From positions 1 to 29,532 of the forward strand of contig NZ_CAKVMR010000026.1 of the NCBI RefSeq assembly GCF_934772795.1: 29,532 nucleotides of DNA. The letters are read 5' to 3'. Both the position numbers and the translations under genes were made by a program. The notes beneath the pieces are model-generated. The model searched no databases, was not told the DNA's origin, and saw only the letters and a list, made by a program, of their open reading frames with translations. Positions 16,337 through 24,893 of this stretch are shown here, one piece after another. How positions within the stretch are numbered: the stretch's first letter is position 1; each line of letters begins with the position of its first letter. This DNA comes from an uncultured Holdemanella sp. (lineage in GTDB: Bacteria > Bacillota_I > Bacilli_A > Erysipelotrichales > Erysipelotrichaceae).

Positions 16337-19300
16337 ATGAAAGATAGACGGAAAAGACATATTTCAAAAATAATACGTTTTTTAATGACGGTTTTAACCA
16401 GTATTTTGATTGTGCTGATTTTAATCATTATTTTGATGGTATCTCGTATTCAAGGAACGGCTCGTGTTGTCAATTATGCAGGATTAGTACGTGGAAAAAC
16501 ACAGCAAATCATTAAATTGGAAGATGCAGGAATGCCACAGGATGAAATGATTGCGGATGTGGAAGGTTATATTGAAGGCCTTCGTTTTGGTAGTGAAGAA
16601 TTAGATTTGGTTTCATTAGATGACAAGGCTTTTCAGGCAAAGATGGAAGAATTAGATGCGTATTTTGATACTTTAAAACAAGAGATTGATCTTGTTCGAC
16701 AAGTTGGATATGAGAATACGAATATCATTCAAAAGAGTGAAACTTTCTTTTCTCTATGTGATGTAGCTACAGGGCTTGCCGAAACGTATGCGCAAAGAAT
16801 TGCGACACGCTTAGGACAATTTGAAGTGTTGACAGTCATTGATATTGTAATTCTCATCTTTATGATTTTGTATGAGCTTATCAAGGCTTTGCACTATGCC
16901 AAAATGAATCGTGAATTAAAGAACAAAATTTATTTAGATGAAGCAACGGGACTGCCAAATAAAAATAGGTGCGAAGAGATTTTAACTTTAGAAGTTGAAC
17001 AAAATACGGCGCTCTGCGTATTTGATTTAAACAATCTTCGAATCATCAATAATCAACAAGGACATGAAAGAGGAGATTTATATATTAGCTCTTTTGCGAA
17101 GTGTTTACGTAAAAGCATTGATGAGAATCAATTTGTCGGCCGCTATGGTGGAGATGAATTTATTGCCTTTTTTAAAGATGTGACAAAGGAAGATGTAAAA
17201 AGAAATTTAGAAAACATCAAAAAAGAATGTGCTAAATGTTCAGAAATTCCATTAAGTTATGCAGCCGGCTATGCGTATTCAAATGATTTTTCAGAATTTA
17301 CAATGCGTGAATTATTTTGTCAGGCCGATAAAAATATGTATATTGATAAAAACCAGGCAAAAATTAAAGAGGCTACAGAGAAACGTGAGTTGATTCTTGG
17401 GGTTATACAACAATTAAAAGATAAAGGGTATAACTTCTCGGATTGTATTTATTGTGATGCCAAAACGGATGCATATTTTACTTTACGTGCCAGCTATTCC
17501 TTTTTCTTAGCAGAGGATGGCAATTATTTGGGGGCAGTTGAACAAATTTTAAATGAATTGTTTGAAGAGAATCAGAAAAAAGAGTATCGTCATGTGTTAC
17601 AACTTGACCATTTAAATGAGTGCCTTACCAAAGAAAATCCAGTATTAGAAATTTCATATTGTCATCAAATCAAGCATACGGAAGTAAAAGGAAAAATTAT
17701 AGCCGTTTATTTAGACAGTGATGAAAAGAATCATCTGCATCATTTTGCGTTAGGTTTTAAAATTTATTATGACACAATTGAAATGGATGAGAAGCAACAA
17801 TTGATGCGTTATTATGATCAGTTGAAACAATCTATTTTAGAAAATGATCATTATATTGAAGCTTTGATGGCAATGGCACAATCGATTTTCTCCGTTAACT
17901 TAACCCAAAATCAAATTGATGGTATTTATGACAATTATATGTGTGCAGATAAAAAGCCAAATTTACCATATGATTATAATGTATATTTTAAACAAATAAA
18001 AGCGAATGTATTAGAGGATTGTTTGGGAAGCTTTAGCGTTGTTGAATCAAGTCAAAGTCTTTTAAATCGATATAGAGCAGGGGATAAACATGTTACGGTT
18101 GAATATCAAATTCAAATGCCAAATCAAAGAGTAATCTGGGTTCAAGAAATGATATTGATGCGTGAAGATGTTATCTATGATATAGATATGCAAAAGGAAC
18201 GCAATATAGTGCGTGCTATTATTTTATTTAGAAATACATCGTCATTTCATGAGAAAGAAGATAGAGAAAAAGAAAAGCTACAATTAGCGTATCAAAAAGC
18301 AGATTTAGAAAGTAAAGCTAAAACAGATTTTATGAATCGCATGAGCCATGATATTCGTACACCAATCAATGGTATTTTAGGTATGATGCAGATTATACGT
18401 AAAAACTGGGGTGATATGGATAAATTGGATGATTCTTTAAATAAGATGGAAATTTTGGCAAAACACTTAAATGAATTGGTTGAAGATGTTTTGAATATGT
18501 CAAAATTAGAATCAAATCATATGGAAATTTTGAATGAGCCATTTGATTTAAATCATTTGGTTGAAGAAATGAATAGTTTGATTGATGCGCAAGTTTCGCT
18601 TCAAAATATTACATATCACAAGCATATGGACAATTTGATTCATACACACTTAATTGGAGATGCATTACAGCTTAGACGGATTCTTGTAAATCTATTAACG
18701 AACTCCATTAAATACAACAAACCAAATGGTACGATTGATACATATGTTAGAGAAGTGTCCAGTGATGGTAAATGCGCAACATTTGAATTTGAAGTCAAAG
18801 ACACAGGCATTGGCATGAGTGAAGATTATATTGAAAATCACTTATTTACGCCTTTTTCACAAGCCAAGCAAGATGCCAGAACAAGATATGAAGGTACTGG
18901 TTTAGGTATGTCGATTGTGAAGGGTTTGGTGGATAGACTTGGTGGAAGTATTGAAGTCAAAAGTGAAGTAAATGTCGGTACACAAATTAAGGTCGTTCTT
19001 ACTTACCAATTGGATACATCTACTAATGATAATCAAGAAAGTACAAAACTAGATTTACATAACAAGTGGATTCTTCTTGTAGAAGACAATGAAATCAATA
19101 TGGAAGTGGCGGAGTTTTATTTGAATGCCGTGCAGGCCAATGTAGATAAGGCATGGAATGGTTTAGAAGCTGTAGGAAAAATTAAAGAACAACCAAATAA
19201 GTATTCCGTGATTTTTATGGATATTATGATGCCAAAAATGAGTGGGGATGAAGCGGCAAGATGCATTCGTAAAATCAATCCTTCCATTCCAATTGTAGCA

Positions 19301-19411
19301 ATGAGTGCGCAATCAGAATATAGTATTGATCAAACAATTATGAATGATTCTATCTCAAAACCAATTGATGAACAAAAACTTGATCATATACTAAGAAAAT
19401 ATATAGCATAA
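16337..19411 (+). CDS. Hybrid sensor histidine kinase with GGDEF domain
   Basis: This 1024-residue membrane sensor has an unusual domain order. TM1 (about 12-35), an extracytoplasmic helical sensor region (37-160) and TM2 (about 163-185) are followed by a diguanylate cyclase domain (about 198-345) with intact GGDEF at 271-275. Two weakly conserved PAS-like regions (about 365-480 and 525-635) and a HisKA domain with H671 (SHDIRTPINGILG) come next. The HATPase domain has N-box NLLTNSIKYN, DTGIG at 822-826 and GTGLG at 853-857. A C-terminal receiver has D917, phosphoacceptor D962, S990 and K1008. All catalytic residues appear present. There is no RxxD inhibitory site at the expected spacing before GGDEF, and no Hpt or output regulator nearby. 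The signal is unknown. Confidence 0.93.
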   Translation: MKDRRKRHISKIIRFLMTVLTSILIVLILIIILMVSRIQGTARVVNYAGLVRGKTQQIIKLEDAGMPQDEMIADVEGYIEGLRFGSEELDLVSLDDKAFQAKMEELDAYFDTLKQEIDLVRQVGYENTNIIQKSETFFSLCDVATGLAETYAQRIATRLGQFEVLTVIDIVILIFMILYELIKALHYAKMNRELKNKIYLDEATGLPNKNRCEEILTLEVEQNTALCVFDLNNLRIINNQQGHERGDLYISSFAKCLRKSIDENQFVGRYGGDEFIAFFKDVTKEDVKRNLENIKKECAKCSEIPLSYAAGYAYSNDFSEFTMRELFCQADKNMYIDKNQAKIKEATEKRELILGVIQQLKDKGYNFSDCIYCDAKTDAYFTLRASYSFFLAEDGNYLGAVEQILNELFEENQKKEYRHVLQLDHLNECLTKENPVLEISYCHQIKHTEVKGKIIAVYLDSDEKNHLHHFALGFKIYYDTIEMDEKQQLMRYYDQLKQSILENDHYIEALMAMAQSIFSVNLTQNQIDGIYDNYMCADKKPNLPYDYNVYFKQIKANVLEDCLGSFSVVESSQSLLNRYRAGDKHVTVEYQIQMPNQRVIWVQEMILMREDVIYDIDMQKERNIVRAIILFRNTSSFHEKEDREKEKLQLAYQKADLESKAKTDFMNRMSHDIRTPINGILGMMQIIRKNWGDMDKLDDSLNKMEILAKHLNELVEDVLNMSKLESNHMEILNEPFDLNHLVEEMNSLIDAQVSLQNITYHKHMDNLIHTHLIGDALQLRRILVNLLTNSIKYNKPNGTIDTYVREVSSDGKCATFEFEVKDTGIGMSEDYIENHLFTPFSQAKQDARTRYEGTGLGMSIVKGLVDRLGGSIEVKSEVNVGTQIKVVLTYQLDTSTNDNQESTKLDLHNKWILLVEDNEINMEVAEFYLNAVQANVDKAWNGLEAVGKIKEQPNKYSVIFMDIMMPKMSGDEAARCIRKINPSIPIVAMSAQSEYSIDQTIMNDSISKPIDEQKLDHILRKYIA

Positions 19412-19414
19412 GAT

Positions 19415-19442
19415 AAAGACTTGATTTGAATTCAAGTCTTTT
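19415..19442 (+). terminator. Hairpin terminator of the hybrid kinase
   Basis: AAAGACTTGA (19415-19424) and TCAAGTCTTT (19432-19441) form a 10-bp perfect stem with a 7-base loop. The T-tract is short (TTTT), so efficiency may be moderate. Confidence 0.7.
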
Positions 19443-19456
19443 ATAGTATATGCAAC

Positions 19457-19468
19457 TATCAATTGATA
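19457..19468. promoter_or_regulatory. Candidate operator palindrome
   Basis: TATCAATTGATA is a perfect 12-bp palindrome ending two bases before the consensus -35 TTGACA of the XRE gene. XRE-type repressors often bind such sites to control their own promoter. Binding is inferred, not shown. Confidence 0.4.
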
Positions 19469-19470
19469 AA

Positions 19471-19498
19471 TTGACAAGTCTAGTTGGTGGAATGCAAT
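19471..19498 (+). promoter_or_regulatory. Promoter of XRE-membrane regulator
   Basis: A perfect TTGACA (19471-19476) is followed after 16 bases by TGCAAT (19493-19498). AAGGAGGAAG lies shortly before the ATG at 19537. Confidence 0.55.
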
Positions 19499-19536
19499 CG
19501 CAAATTTTAGTAAACTTTGGATAAGGAGGAAGAAAT

Positions 19537-20493
19537 ATGATTCTAGCCGATAAAATAATTGAAGAAAGAAAAAAGAATGGATGGACACAAGAAGATCTTG
19601 CACAAAAACTAGGTGTGTCTAGACAATCCGTTTCAAAGTGGGAGAGTGCAGGTGCTATTCCAGATTTAAAAAAAATCATTCAGTTGGCTGATTTATTTGG
19701 AGTCAGTACAGACTACTTATTAAAAGATGAAATAGAGAAAGAAAATACAGAGACAACATGTGATACAGATAGTGAATTACATCGTGTGAGTATGGAAAAA
19801 GCGAATACATATATGGATGAAAAGAAAAAAGCAGCACCTATGCTTGCGAATGCAACAACATTATGTATCTTAAGTCCAATTCCTTTATTCCTAGTTTCAA
19901 CTTTCAATGATGGCTTAGCTATTGGTATTGCGTGTGCTACATTATTAGGTATGGTTGCACTTGCCGTGTTTATCTTTATCAAAACAGGAATTAAATTGAG
20001 TCCATTACAATATTTAGAACAAGAACCCTTTGAAACAGAATATGGTGTAACAGGACTAGTCAAAGAAAAGAATCAAAGCTTTCAAGAACATTATTCCTAT
20101 TCTCTAGCATGTGGTGTTGTTCTATGTATCCTGTCGGTAATCCCATTGATCATTGCAGGTTGCATGGAAGCATCTGATTATGTGTGTACATTATGTTTAG
20201 TGGCATTACTAATTTTGGTTTCCGTTGGTGTGAATATTCTGGTTCGCGTTTGTACAATTAAAAGCAGCTATGATACATTGCTTCAAGAAGGTGACTTTAC
20301 TAAAAAAGAAAAGCTCGCAAAAAAGAAAACTGAAACATTCACAGGTGCGTATTGGTGTCTTGTGACAGCTATTTATCTTGGCTGGAGCTTATGGACAAAG
20401 CAATGGAATATAACCTATATTGTTTGGCCAGTTGCAGCTGTCTTATATGCAGCAATGTACGGAATTGTAAAAGTGGTAATGAAAGTGGATTAA
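19537..20493 (+). CDS. XRE-family regulator with six-TM domain
   Basis: The 318-residue product has an N-terminal helix-turn-helix of the XRE/Cro type (about 5-60, with WTQEDLAQKLGVSRQSVSKWESAGAIPDL split as recognition and scaffold helices). A polar linker (65-100) leads to a membrane region of about six hydrophobic segments (roughly 102-121, 126-149, 188-208, 215-238, 268-286, 292-313). Proteins of this HTH-plus-membrane type are common in gut Firmicutes, and their signals are mostly unknown. A membrane-tethered DNA-binding regulator is the natural inference. It follows the hybrid kinase but has its own promoter. A bidirectional terminator separates it from the convergent transporter. Confidence 0.88.
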   Translation: MILADKIIEERKKNGWTQEDLAQKLGVSRQSVSKWESAGAIPDLKKIIQLADLFGVSTDYLLKDEIEKENTETTCDTDSELHRVSMEKANTYMDEKKKAAPMLANATTLCILSPIPLFLVSTFNDGLAIGIACATLLGMVALAVFIFIKTGIKLSPLQYLEQEPFETEYGVTGLVKEKNQSFQEHYSYSLACGVVLCILSVIPLIIAGCMEASDYVCTLCLVALLILVSVGVNILVRVCTIKSSYDTLLQEGDFTKKEKLAKKKTETFTGAYWCLVTAIYLGWSLWTKQWNITYIVWPVAAVLYAAMYGIVKVVMKVD

Positions 20494-20527
20494 AAAAAGA
20501 TTGTACTTTGTTTGTACAATCTTTTTT
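20492..20527. terminator. Bidirectional terminator
   Basis: AGATTGTAC / GTACAATCT form a perfect 9-bp stem (loop TTTGTTT) with a run of A on the left and a run of T on the right. The transporter's stop codon begins in the T-run. Confidence 0.93.
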
Positions 20528-21761
20528 AGTCGTCTATTTTAGAGACTTTATTAAAAATCAGATATCCAACCACAAACATGATAGAGATAGCGGCAACACC
20601 CAAGTTTTGTTTACCTGTAATTTGAGTTACAACACCAATCAACATAGTTCCTAAAAAGCTAGCACCTTTACCACAGATATCAAATAATCCGAAGTATTCT
20701 CCACTGGCATTTTCTGGAATGATCTTTGCAAAGTAAGATCTGGATAAAGCTTGAATACCACCTTGGAAACATCCAACCGCAACCGCTAATACCCAGAATT
20801 CCCATTGTTTATCCAATTGTACCGCAAACAAGGCAATTAAGAAGTATGCGATGATCGCAACTTTAATTAATGAAGCTGTATTTTTTGTCTTCGATAATAC
20901 CGCAAATGTTAAACTTGCAGGGAAGGCAACAATTTGTGTCAACAATAAAGCTAATAGAAGTCCAGTTGTATTTAATCCTAAACTTGTTCCATATGCGGTA
21001 GCCATATCAATGATTGTATATACACCATCAATATAGAAGAAAAATGCAAGTAAGAATAAGAAGACTTTCTTTTGTTCTTTAGCCTTCATTAATGTCTCTT
21101 TTAAACGAGTAAAAGTATCCAAAGCAGGATGAGCTTCTGGTTCAATATAGTATTTTTGTTTGTAGCTTTTTACTAAAGGAAGTGTAAAGGTAATCCACCA
21201 TGCAGCATTTAATATAAATGCGATCATCATAGCTGTTTTTAATGTCATTCCCATTTTATCGTACATTAATACAAAGACTAAACTGATAATAAATGGAACA
21301 ACACTACCAATGTATCCCCATGCATATCCTTTTGAACTTACGGCATCCATTCTTTCTTCTGTAGTGATGTCCGTCAACATTGAGTCATATACGATCAAGG
21401 ATAAAGAATAGGCAACTTTTGCGGCTACAAATAGTACTAGAAATGCAAACCAAGAATTAGGAATCCAGAAACATGCAAGGGCTAATGCGCCTAGCATTGC
21501 ACAAGTTAAGAAGATTTTTTTCTTATGATCTTTATAGTCAGCTAATGTTCCTAGAATGGGACCTGCAAGTGCAACAATTAATGTTGAAAGACTTGCTGCA
21601 TAGCTCCAATAACTTAAGTAGTTGTGTTCAGCCACGCCTTGAGAACTTGAAAGATAATTAAAATAAATAGGAAGAATTGTTGCGACTAATAAAATAAAGG
21701 CAGAGTTTCCCATGTCGTAACAAATCCACTTGAACTCAAGCTTTGTTAATTTGTTTTTCAT
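20526..21761 (-). CDS. UMF1-family MFS transporter
   Basis: The 411-residue product has about twelve hydrophobic segments and the family's opening pattern (FKWICYDMGNSAFILLVATILPIYF), the MFS loop GTLADYKDHKK after the second segment and SRSYFAKIIPENASGEYFGLFDICGK split across a later cytoplasmic loop. These mark the UMF1/Atg22-like branch of the major facilitator superfamily. Bacterial members have no agreed substrate; relatives in eukaryotic vacuoles export amino acids. The gene is monocistronic, with its own extended -10 promoter carrying an inverted repeat in the spacer, which suggests repression by an unidentified regulator. Confidence 0.9.
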   Translation of the reverse strand: MKNKLTKLEFKWICYDMGNSAFILLVATILPIYFNYLSSSQGVAEHNYLSYWSYAASLSTLIVALAGPILGTLADYKDHKKKIFLTCAMLGALALACFWIPNSWFAFLVLFVAAKVAYSLSLIVYDSMLTDITTEERMDAVSSKGYAWGYIGSVVPFIISLVFVLMYDKMGMTLKTAMMIAFILNAAWWITFTLPLVKSYKQKYYIEPEAHPALDTFTRLKETLMKAKEQKKVFLFLLAFFFYIDGVYTIIDMATAYGTSLGLNTTGLLLALLLTQIVAFPASLTFAVLSKTKNTASLIKVAIIAYFLIALFAVQLDKQWEFWVLAVAVGCFQGGIQALSRSYFAKIIPENASGEYFGLFDICGKGASFLGTMLIGVVTQITGKQNLGVAAISIMFVVGYLIFNKVSKIDD

Positions 21762-21786
21762 TTAATTTACCAACTTTCCAAAAATA

Positions 21787-21795
21787 ATTATACCA
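21787..21795 (-). promoter_or_regulatory. Extended -10 promoter of the MFS gene
   Basis: On the minus strand the element reads TGGTATAAT. No convincing -35 is seen at 17 bases upstream. Transcription would start near 21780, about 19 bases before the ATG. Confidence 0.65.
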
Positions 21796-21809
21796 ATACA
21801 AATGTATTG
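21794..21809. promoter_or_regulatory. Candidate operator in MFS promoter
   Basis: CAATACA-AA-TGTATTG is a perfect 7-bp inverted repeat with a 2-base centre. It fills the spacer between the -10 and the -35 position of the transporter promoter, a classic location for a repressor site. The regulator is unknown. Confidence 0.4.
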
Positions 21810-21912
21810 AACATGTTAACTATTCGTTAATTTAATGATATATGTTTTAGGACGAATAATCTACAACAAAGTGAACATATTTATTGTGTTGTCTTAATTT
21901 TGAGCTGAAAAC

Positions 21913-21940
21913 ATGAAAAAAAATGAAAAATGAGTATAAT
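21913..21940 (+). promoter_or_regulatory. Promoter of the activase operon
   Basis: A consensus TATAAT (21935-21940) has ATGAAA (21913-21918) 16 bases upstream as a modest -35. The approximately 210-base divergent region 21762-21972 otherwise holds only the transporter promoter and short imperfect repeats. Confidence 0.55.
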
Positions 21941-21972
21941 AATACTGATAAAAAAAGAAAATGGAGGAGATT

Positions 21973-24891
21973 ATGGGTTATCGTATAGGATTCGACATTG
22001 GAAGTACAACAATCAAAGCGGTTGTTTTAGATGGAAATAACCAAATCTGTTATAAAAGTTATGAAAGACACAAGGCGCAAGTGCGTCAAAAGGCTTTAGA
22101 TAAATTAGTAGAATTAAAGAAATATACAAAAGAACCATTTAAATTCGCAATCAGCGGATCAGGGGCTTTAGGATTATGTGAACAAGGAGAATTGCCTTTT
22201 GTTCAAGAAGTATTCGCAAGTGCTACTGGAGTTAGTAAATTATACCCGGAAACAGATTGTGCCATTGAGCTTGGTGGAGAAGACGCAAAAATTCTTTTCT
22301 TTCAAGGTAGTGTAGAACAAAGAATGAATTCAACTTGTGCTGGTGGTACAGGAGCTTTTATTGATCAAATGGCTACCTTGTTGAATATGTCATTAGAAGA
22401 AATGAATGAAGCAAGCTTGAACTATCATCGTTTATACCCAATCGCATCTCGTTGTGGTGTGTTTGCGAAAACAGATATTCAACCATTGATCAATCAAGGT
22501 GTGGATAAATGTGATTTGTGTGCCAGTATTTTTCAAGCGGTTGTGGATCAAACTATTACTTCGCTAGCACAAGGAAGAAAAATTGAAGGGAATATCTTAT
22601 TCTTGGGGGGACCATTATATTTCTTAAGTGGACTTAGAAAACGTTTTGTTGAGACTTTGAAATTAAGTGATGCACAAGTCAATTGTCCTGAAACAGCCAT
22701 TAATTTTGTTGCTTTAGGAACTGCCATTTGCGCAGATCAAGAATATACATATGATGAATTGTATAAGGCTTTAGAAGATTTGGTGCATGCTCCTGCTAAA
22801 TTAACAGAATCAAAGCCTTTGTTTGAAAGTGAAGAAGACTATCAAAAATTTATTGAACGTCATAAATCACATGATGCGAAGTATGCAAAGTTAAAGGATT
22901 ATGCAGGCAAAGCCTATTTAGGAATCGATTCAGGTTCTACTACCACAAAATTAGTTTTACTCGATGAAAACGATGCGATTTTATATGATTCTTATACATC
23001 AAATAAAGGAAATCCATTGGATGTTGTGTTAGAAGATTTAAAGAAAATCTATGAAACCAATCCAAATATTAAAATGTATGGAGCTTATGCGACAGGATAT
23101 GGCGAAGAATTGATGCGTCACGCCTTCCACTTGGATGGTGGAATCGTTGAAACAATGGCCCACTATACAGCTGCTCGATCTTTCAATCCAGATGTAGACT
23201 ATATATTAGATATTGGTGGACAAGATATTAAGTGTTTTAAGATTCGTGAAGGACACATTGATGATATTGTGTTGAATGAAGCTTGTTCAAGTGGATGTGG
23301 TTCCTTTATTGAAACATTCGCAAAATCACTTGGATATGATGCAGTGGAATTCGCTAAATTAGGATTAAAATCAAAACACCCTGTTGATCTAGGAACTCGT
23401 TGTACAGTATTTATGAATTCAGGGGTTAAACAAGCACAAAAGAATGGAGCTAGTATTGAAGATATTTCGGCTGGACTATGCAAATCTGTTGTAAAGAATG
23501 CGTTGTATAAAGTAATTCGTGCAAAAAATAAAGATGATATTGGAAAGCATATTGTTGTGCAGGGGGGAACTTTCCAAAATGATTCAGTGCTTCGTTGTTT
23601 TGAACAAGAACTTGGACTTGAAGTGATTCGACCAAGTATTGCCCCTTTAATGGGCGCTTATGGAGCGGCTTTATATGCCAAAAAATTACATCGTACTAAA
23701 AGTAATATTTTGAATTATGAACAACTTGTTAAATTTACGCATAAATCACAATCCGTTGCTTGCCAAGGTTGCAACAACCATTGTTCATTGACAATCAATA
23801 CTTTCAATGATGGAACGCGCTTAGTTGCAGGTAACAAGTGTGATAAGATGGTGCATAATATTGATGAGAAGAAAGAAGAACTTCCGGACTTATACAAAAT
23901 CAAAACGGATATGTTGAATGCACAAAAGAAAAAATTTAAACATGATAAAAAGATAGGCATGCCTTTAGTTTTAAATAACTATGACTTATTGCCTTTCTGG
24001 ACGCGTTTCTTTGATAGTTTGGGCTATGAGATTGTGTGGTCAACACCTAGTACTAAAGAAATGTATCATTCAGGACAACAAAGCATTCCTAGTGATACGG
24101 CATGTTTTCCTGCTAAAATTGTCCATGGACATATTCAACAATTAATTGATAAAGGTGTGGATGTAATTTTCTATCCATGTATGACCTATAATGTAGATGA
24201 ACATCAATCGGATAATCATTATAATTGTCCATTGGTTGCCTACTATCCAGAAGTGATTGCGGCTAATATGGATTTTGATAAGACAAAAATTGTATATCCA
24301 TTTATTAGTTTTGATGACAATGCAACTTTTGCGAAAGCTATTCGTATGCATTTTGAAAAAGTGGGTATTCATTTTAGTGAAAAAGATATTATTATTGCGA
24401 AAAATGCAGCTACAAATGAGTATGAAGCTTTCCATGAACAATTAGTAAAGGAACATCGAAAAGCAGTAGCGTATGCACGTGAAAACAATCATCCGATTAT
24501 TGTGCTTTGTGGACGTCCATATCATTTAGACCCACTGATCAATCATCAAATGAACCAGTTGTTGACACAACTTGGCTTTGTGGTTGTTAGTGAGGAAAGT
24601 GTCCCTCGTCAAAAGAATCATAAAGTGAATGTTTTAAATCAATGGACGTATCATGCAAGGCTTTATCAGGCAGCACATTATGTGGTCGAGAATAAAGATA
24701 TGAACTTGATTCAACTTGTAAGTTTTGGCTGCGGTATTGATGCCATTACAAGTGACGAGGTTCGAGATATATTAAAGGATGGAAATAAATTTTATACGCA
24801 AATCAAAATTGATGAAATCGATAATTTAGGTGCGGCAAAAATTCGTTTGCGTTCGTTGAAAGAGGCGATTGCCCAACAGAAAGGAGCATAA
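21973..24891 (+). CDS. Acyl-CoA dehydratase activase, double ASKHA
   Basis: The 972-residue product has two tandem ATPase domains of the BcrAD/BadFG (HgdC-like) family, about 1-265 and 313-575. Each has its phosphate loop (GFDIGSTTIKA and GIDSGSTTTKL) and the cysteine pair that in HgdC holds a [4Fe-4S] cluster between subunits: C122/C161 and C438/C477. The C-terminal part (about 595-970) is DUF2229-like and has four more cysteines (C597, C600, C604, C623). HgdC-type activases use ATP to drive an electron into a 2-hydroxyacyl-CoA dehydratase. I chose the ATG at 21973 because GGAGGA lies 5 bases upstream; the in-frame ATG at 21961 is part of that region and lacks a site of its own. Two bases separate it from the next gene. 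The substrate is unknown. Confidence 0.9.
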   Translation: MGYRIGFDIGSTTIKAVVLDGNNQICYKSYERHKAQVRQKALDKLVELKKYTKEPFKFAISGSGALGLCEQGELPFVQEVFASATGVSKLYPETDCAIELGGEDAKILFFQGSVEQRMNSTCAGGTGAFIDQMATLLNMSLEEMNEASLNYHRLYPIASRCGVFAKTDIQPLINQGVDKCDLCASIFQAVVDQTITSLAQGRKIEGNILFLGGPLYFLSGLRKRFVETLKLSDAQVNCPETAINFVALGTAICADQEYTYDELYKALEDLVHAPAKLTESKPLFESEEDYQKFIERHKSHDAKYAKLKDYAGKAYLGIDSGSTTTKLVLLDENDAILYDSYTSNKGNPLDVVLEDLKKIYETNPNIKMYGAYATGYGEELMRHAFHLDGGIVETMAHYTAARSFNPDVDYILDIGGQDIKCFKIREGHIDDIVLNEACSSGCGSFIETFAKSLGYDAVEFAKLGLKSKHPVDLGTRCTVFMNSGVKQAQKNGASIEDISAGLCKSVVKNALYKVIRAKNKDDIGKHIVVQGGTFQNDSVLRCFEQELGLEVIRPSIAPLMGAYGAALYAKKLHRTKSNILNYEQLVKFTHKSQSVACQGCNNHCSLTINTFNDGTRLVAGNKCDKMVHNIDEKKEELPDLYKIKTDMLNAQKKKFKHDKKIGMPLVLNNYDLLPFWTRFFDSLGYEIVWSTPSTKEMYHSGQQSIPSDTACFPAKIVHGHIQQLIDKGVDVIFYPCMTYNVDEHQSDNHYNCPLVAYYPEVIAANMDFDKTKIVYPFISFDDNATFAKAIRMHFEKVGIHFSEKDIIIAKNAATNEYEAFHEQLVKEHRKAVAYARENNHPIIVLCGRPYHLDPLINHQMNQLLTQLGFVVVSEESVPRQKNHKVNVLNQWTYHARLYQAAHYVVENKDMNLIQLVSFGCGIDAITSDEVRDILKDGNKFYTQIKIDEIDNLGAAKIRLRSLKEAIAQQKGA

Positions 24892-24893
24892 AA

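Noticed and set aside
21863..21892. ACAACA...TGTTGT inverted repeat in the divergent region before the activase gene
   Set aside because: Only six perfect pairs with an 18-base centre and mismatches inside; easily expected by chance in AT-rich sequence.
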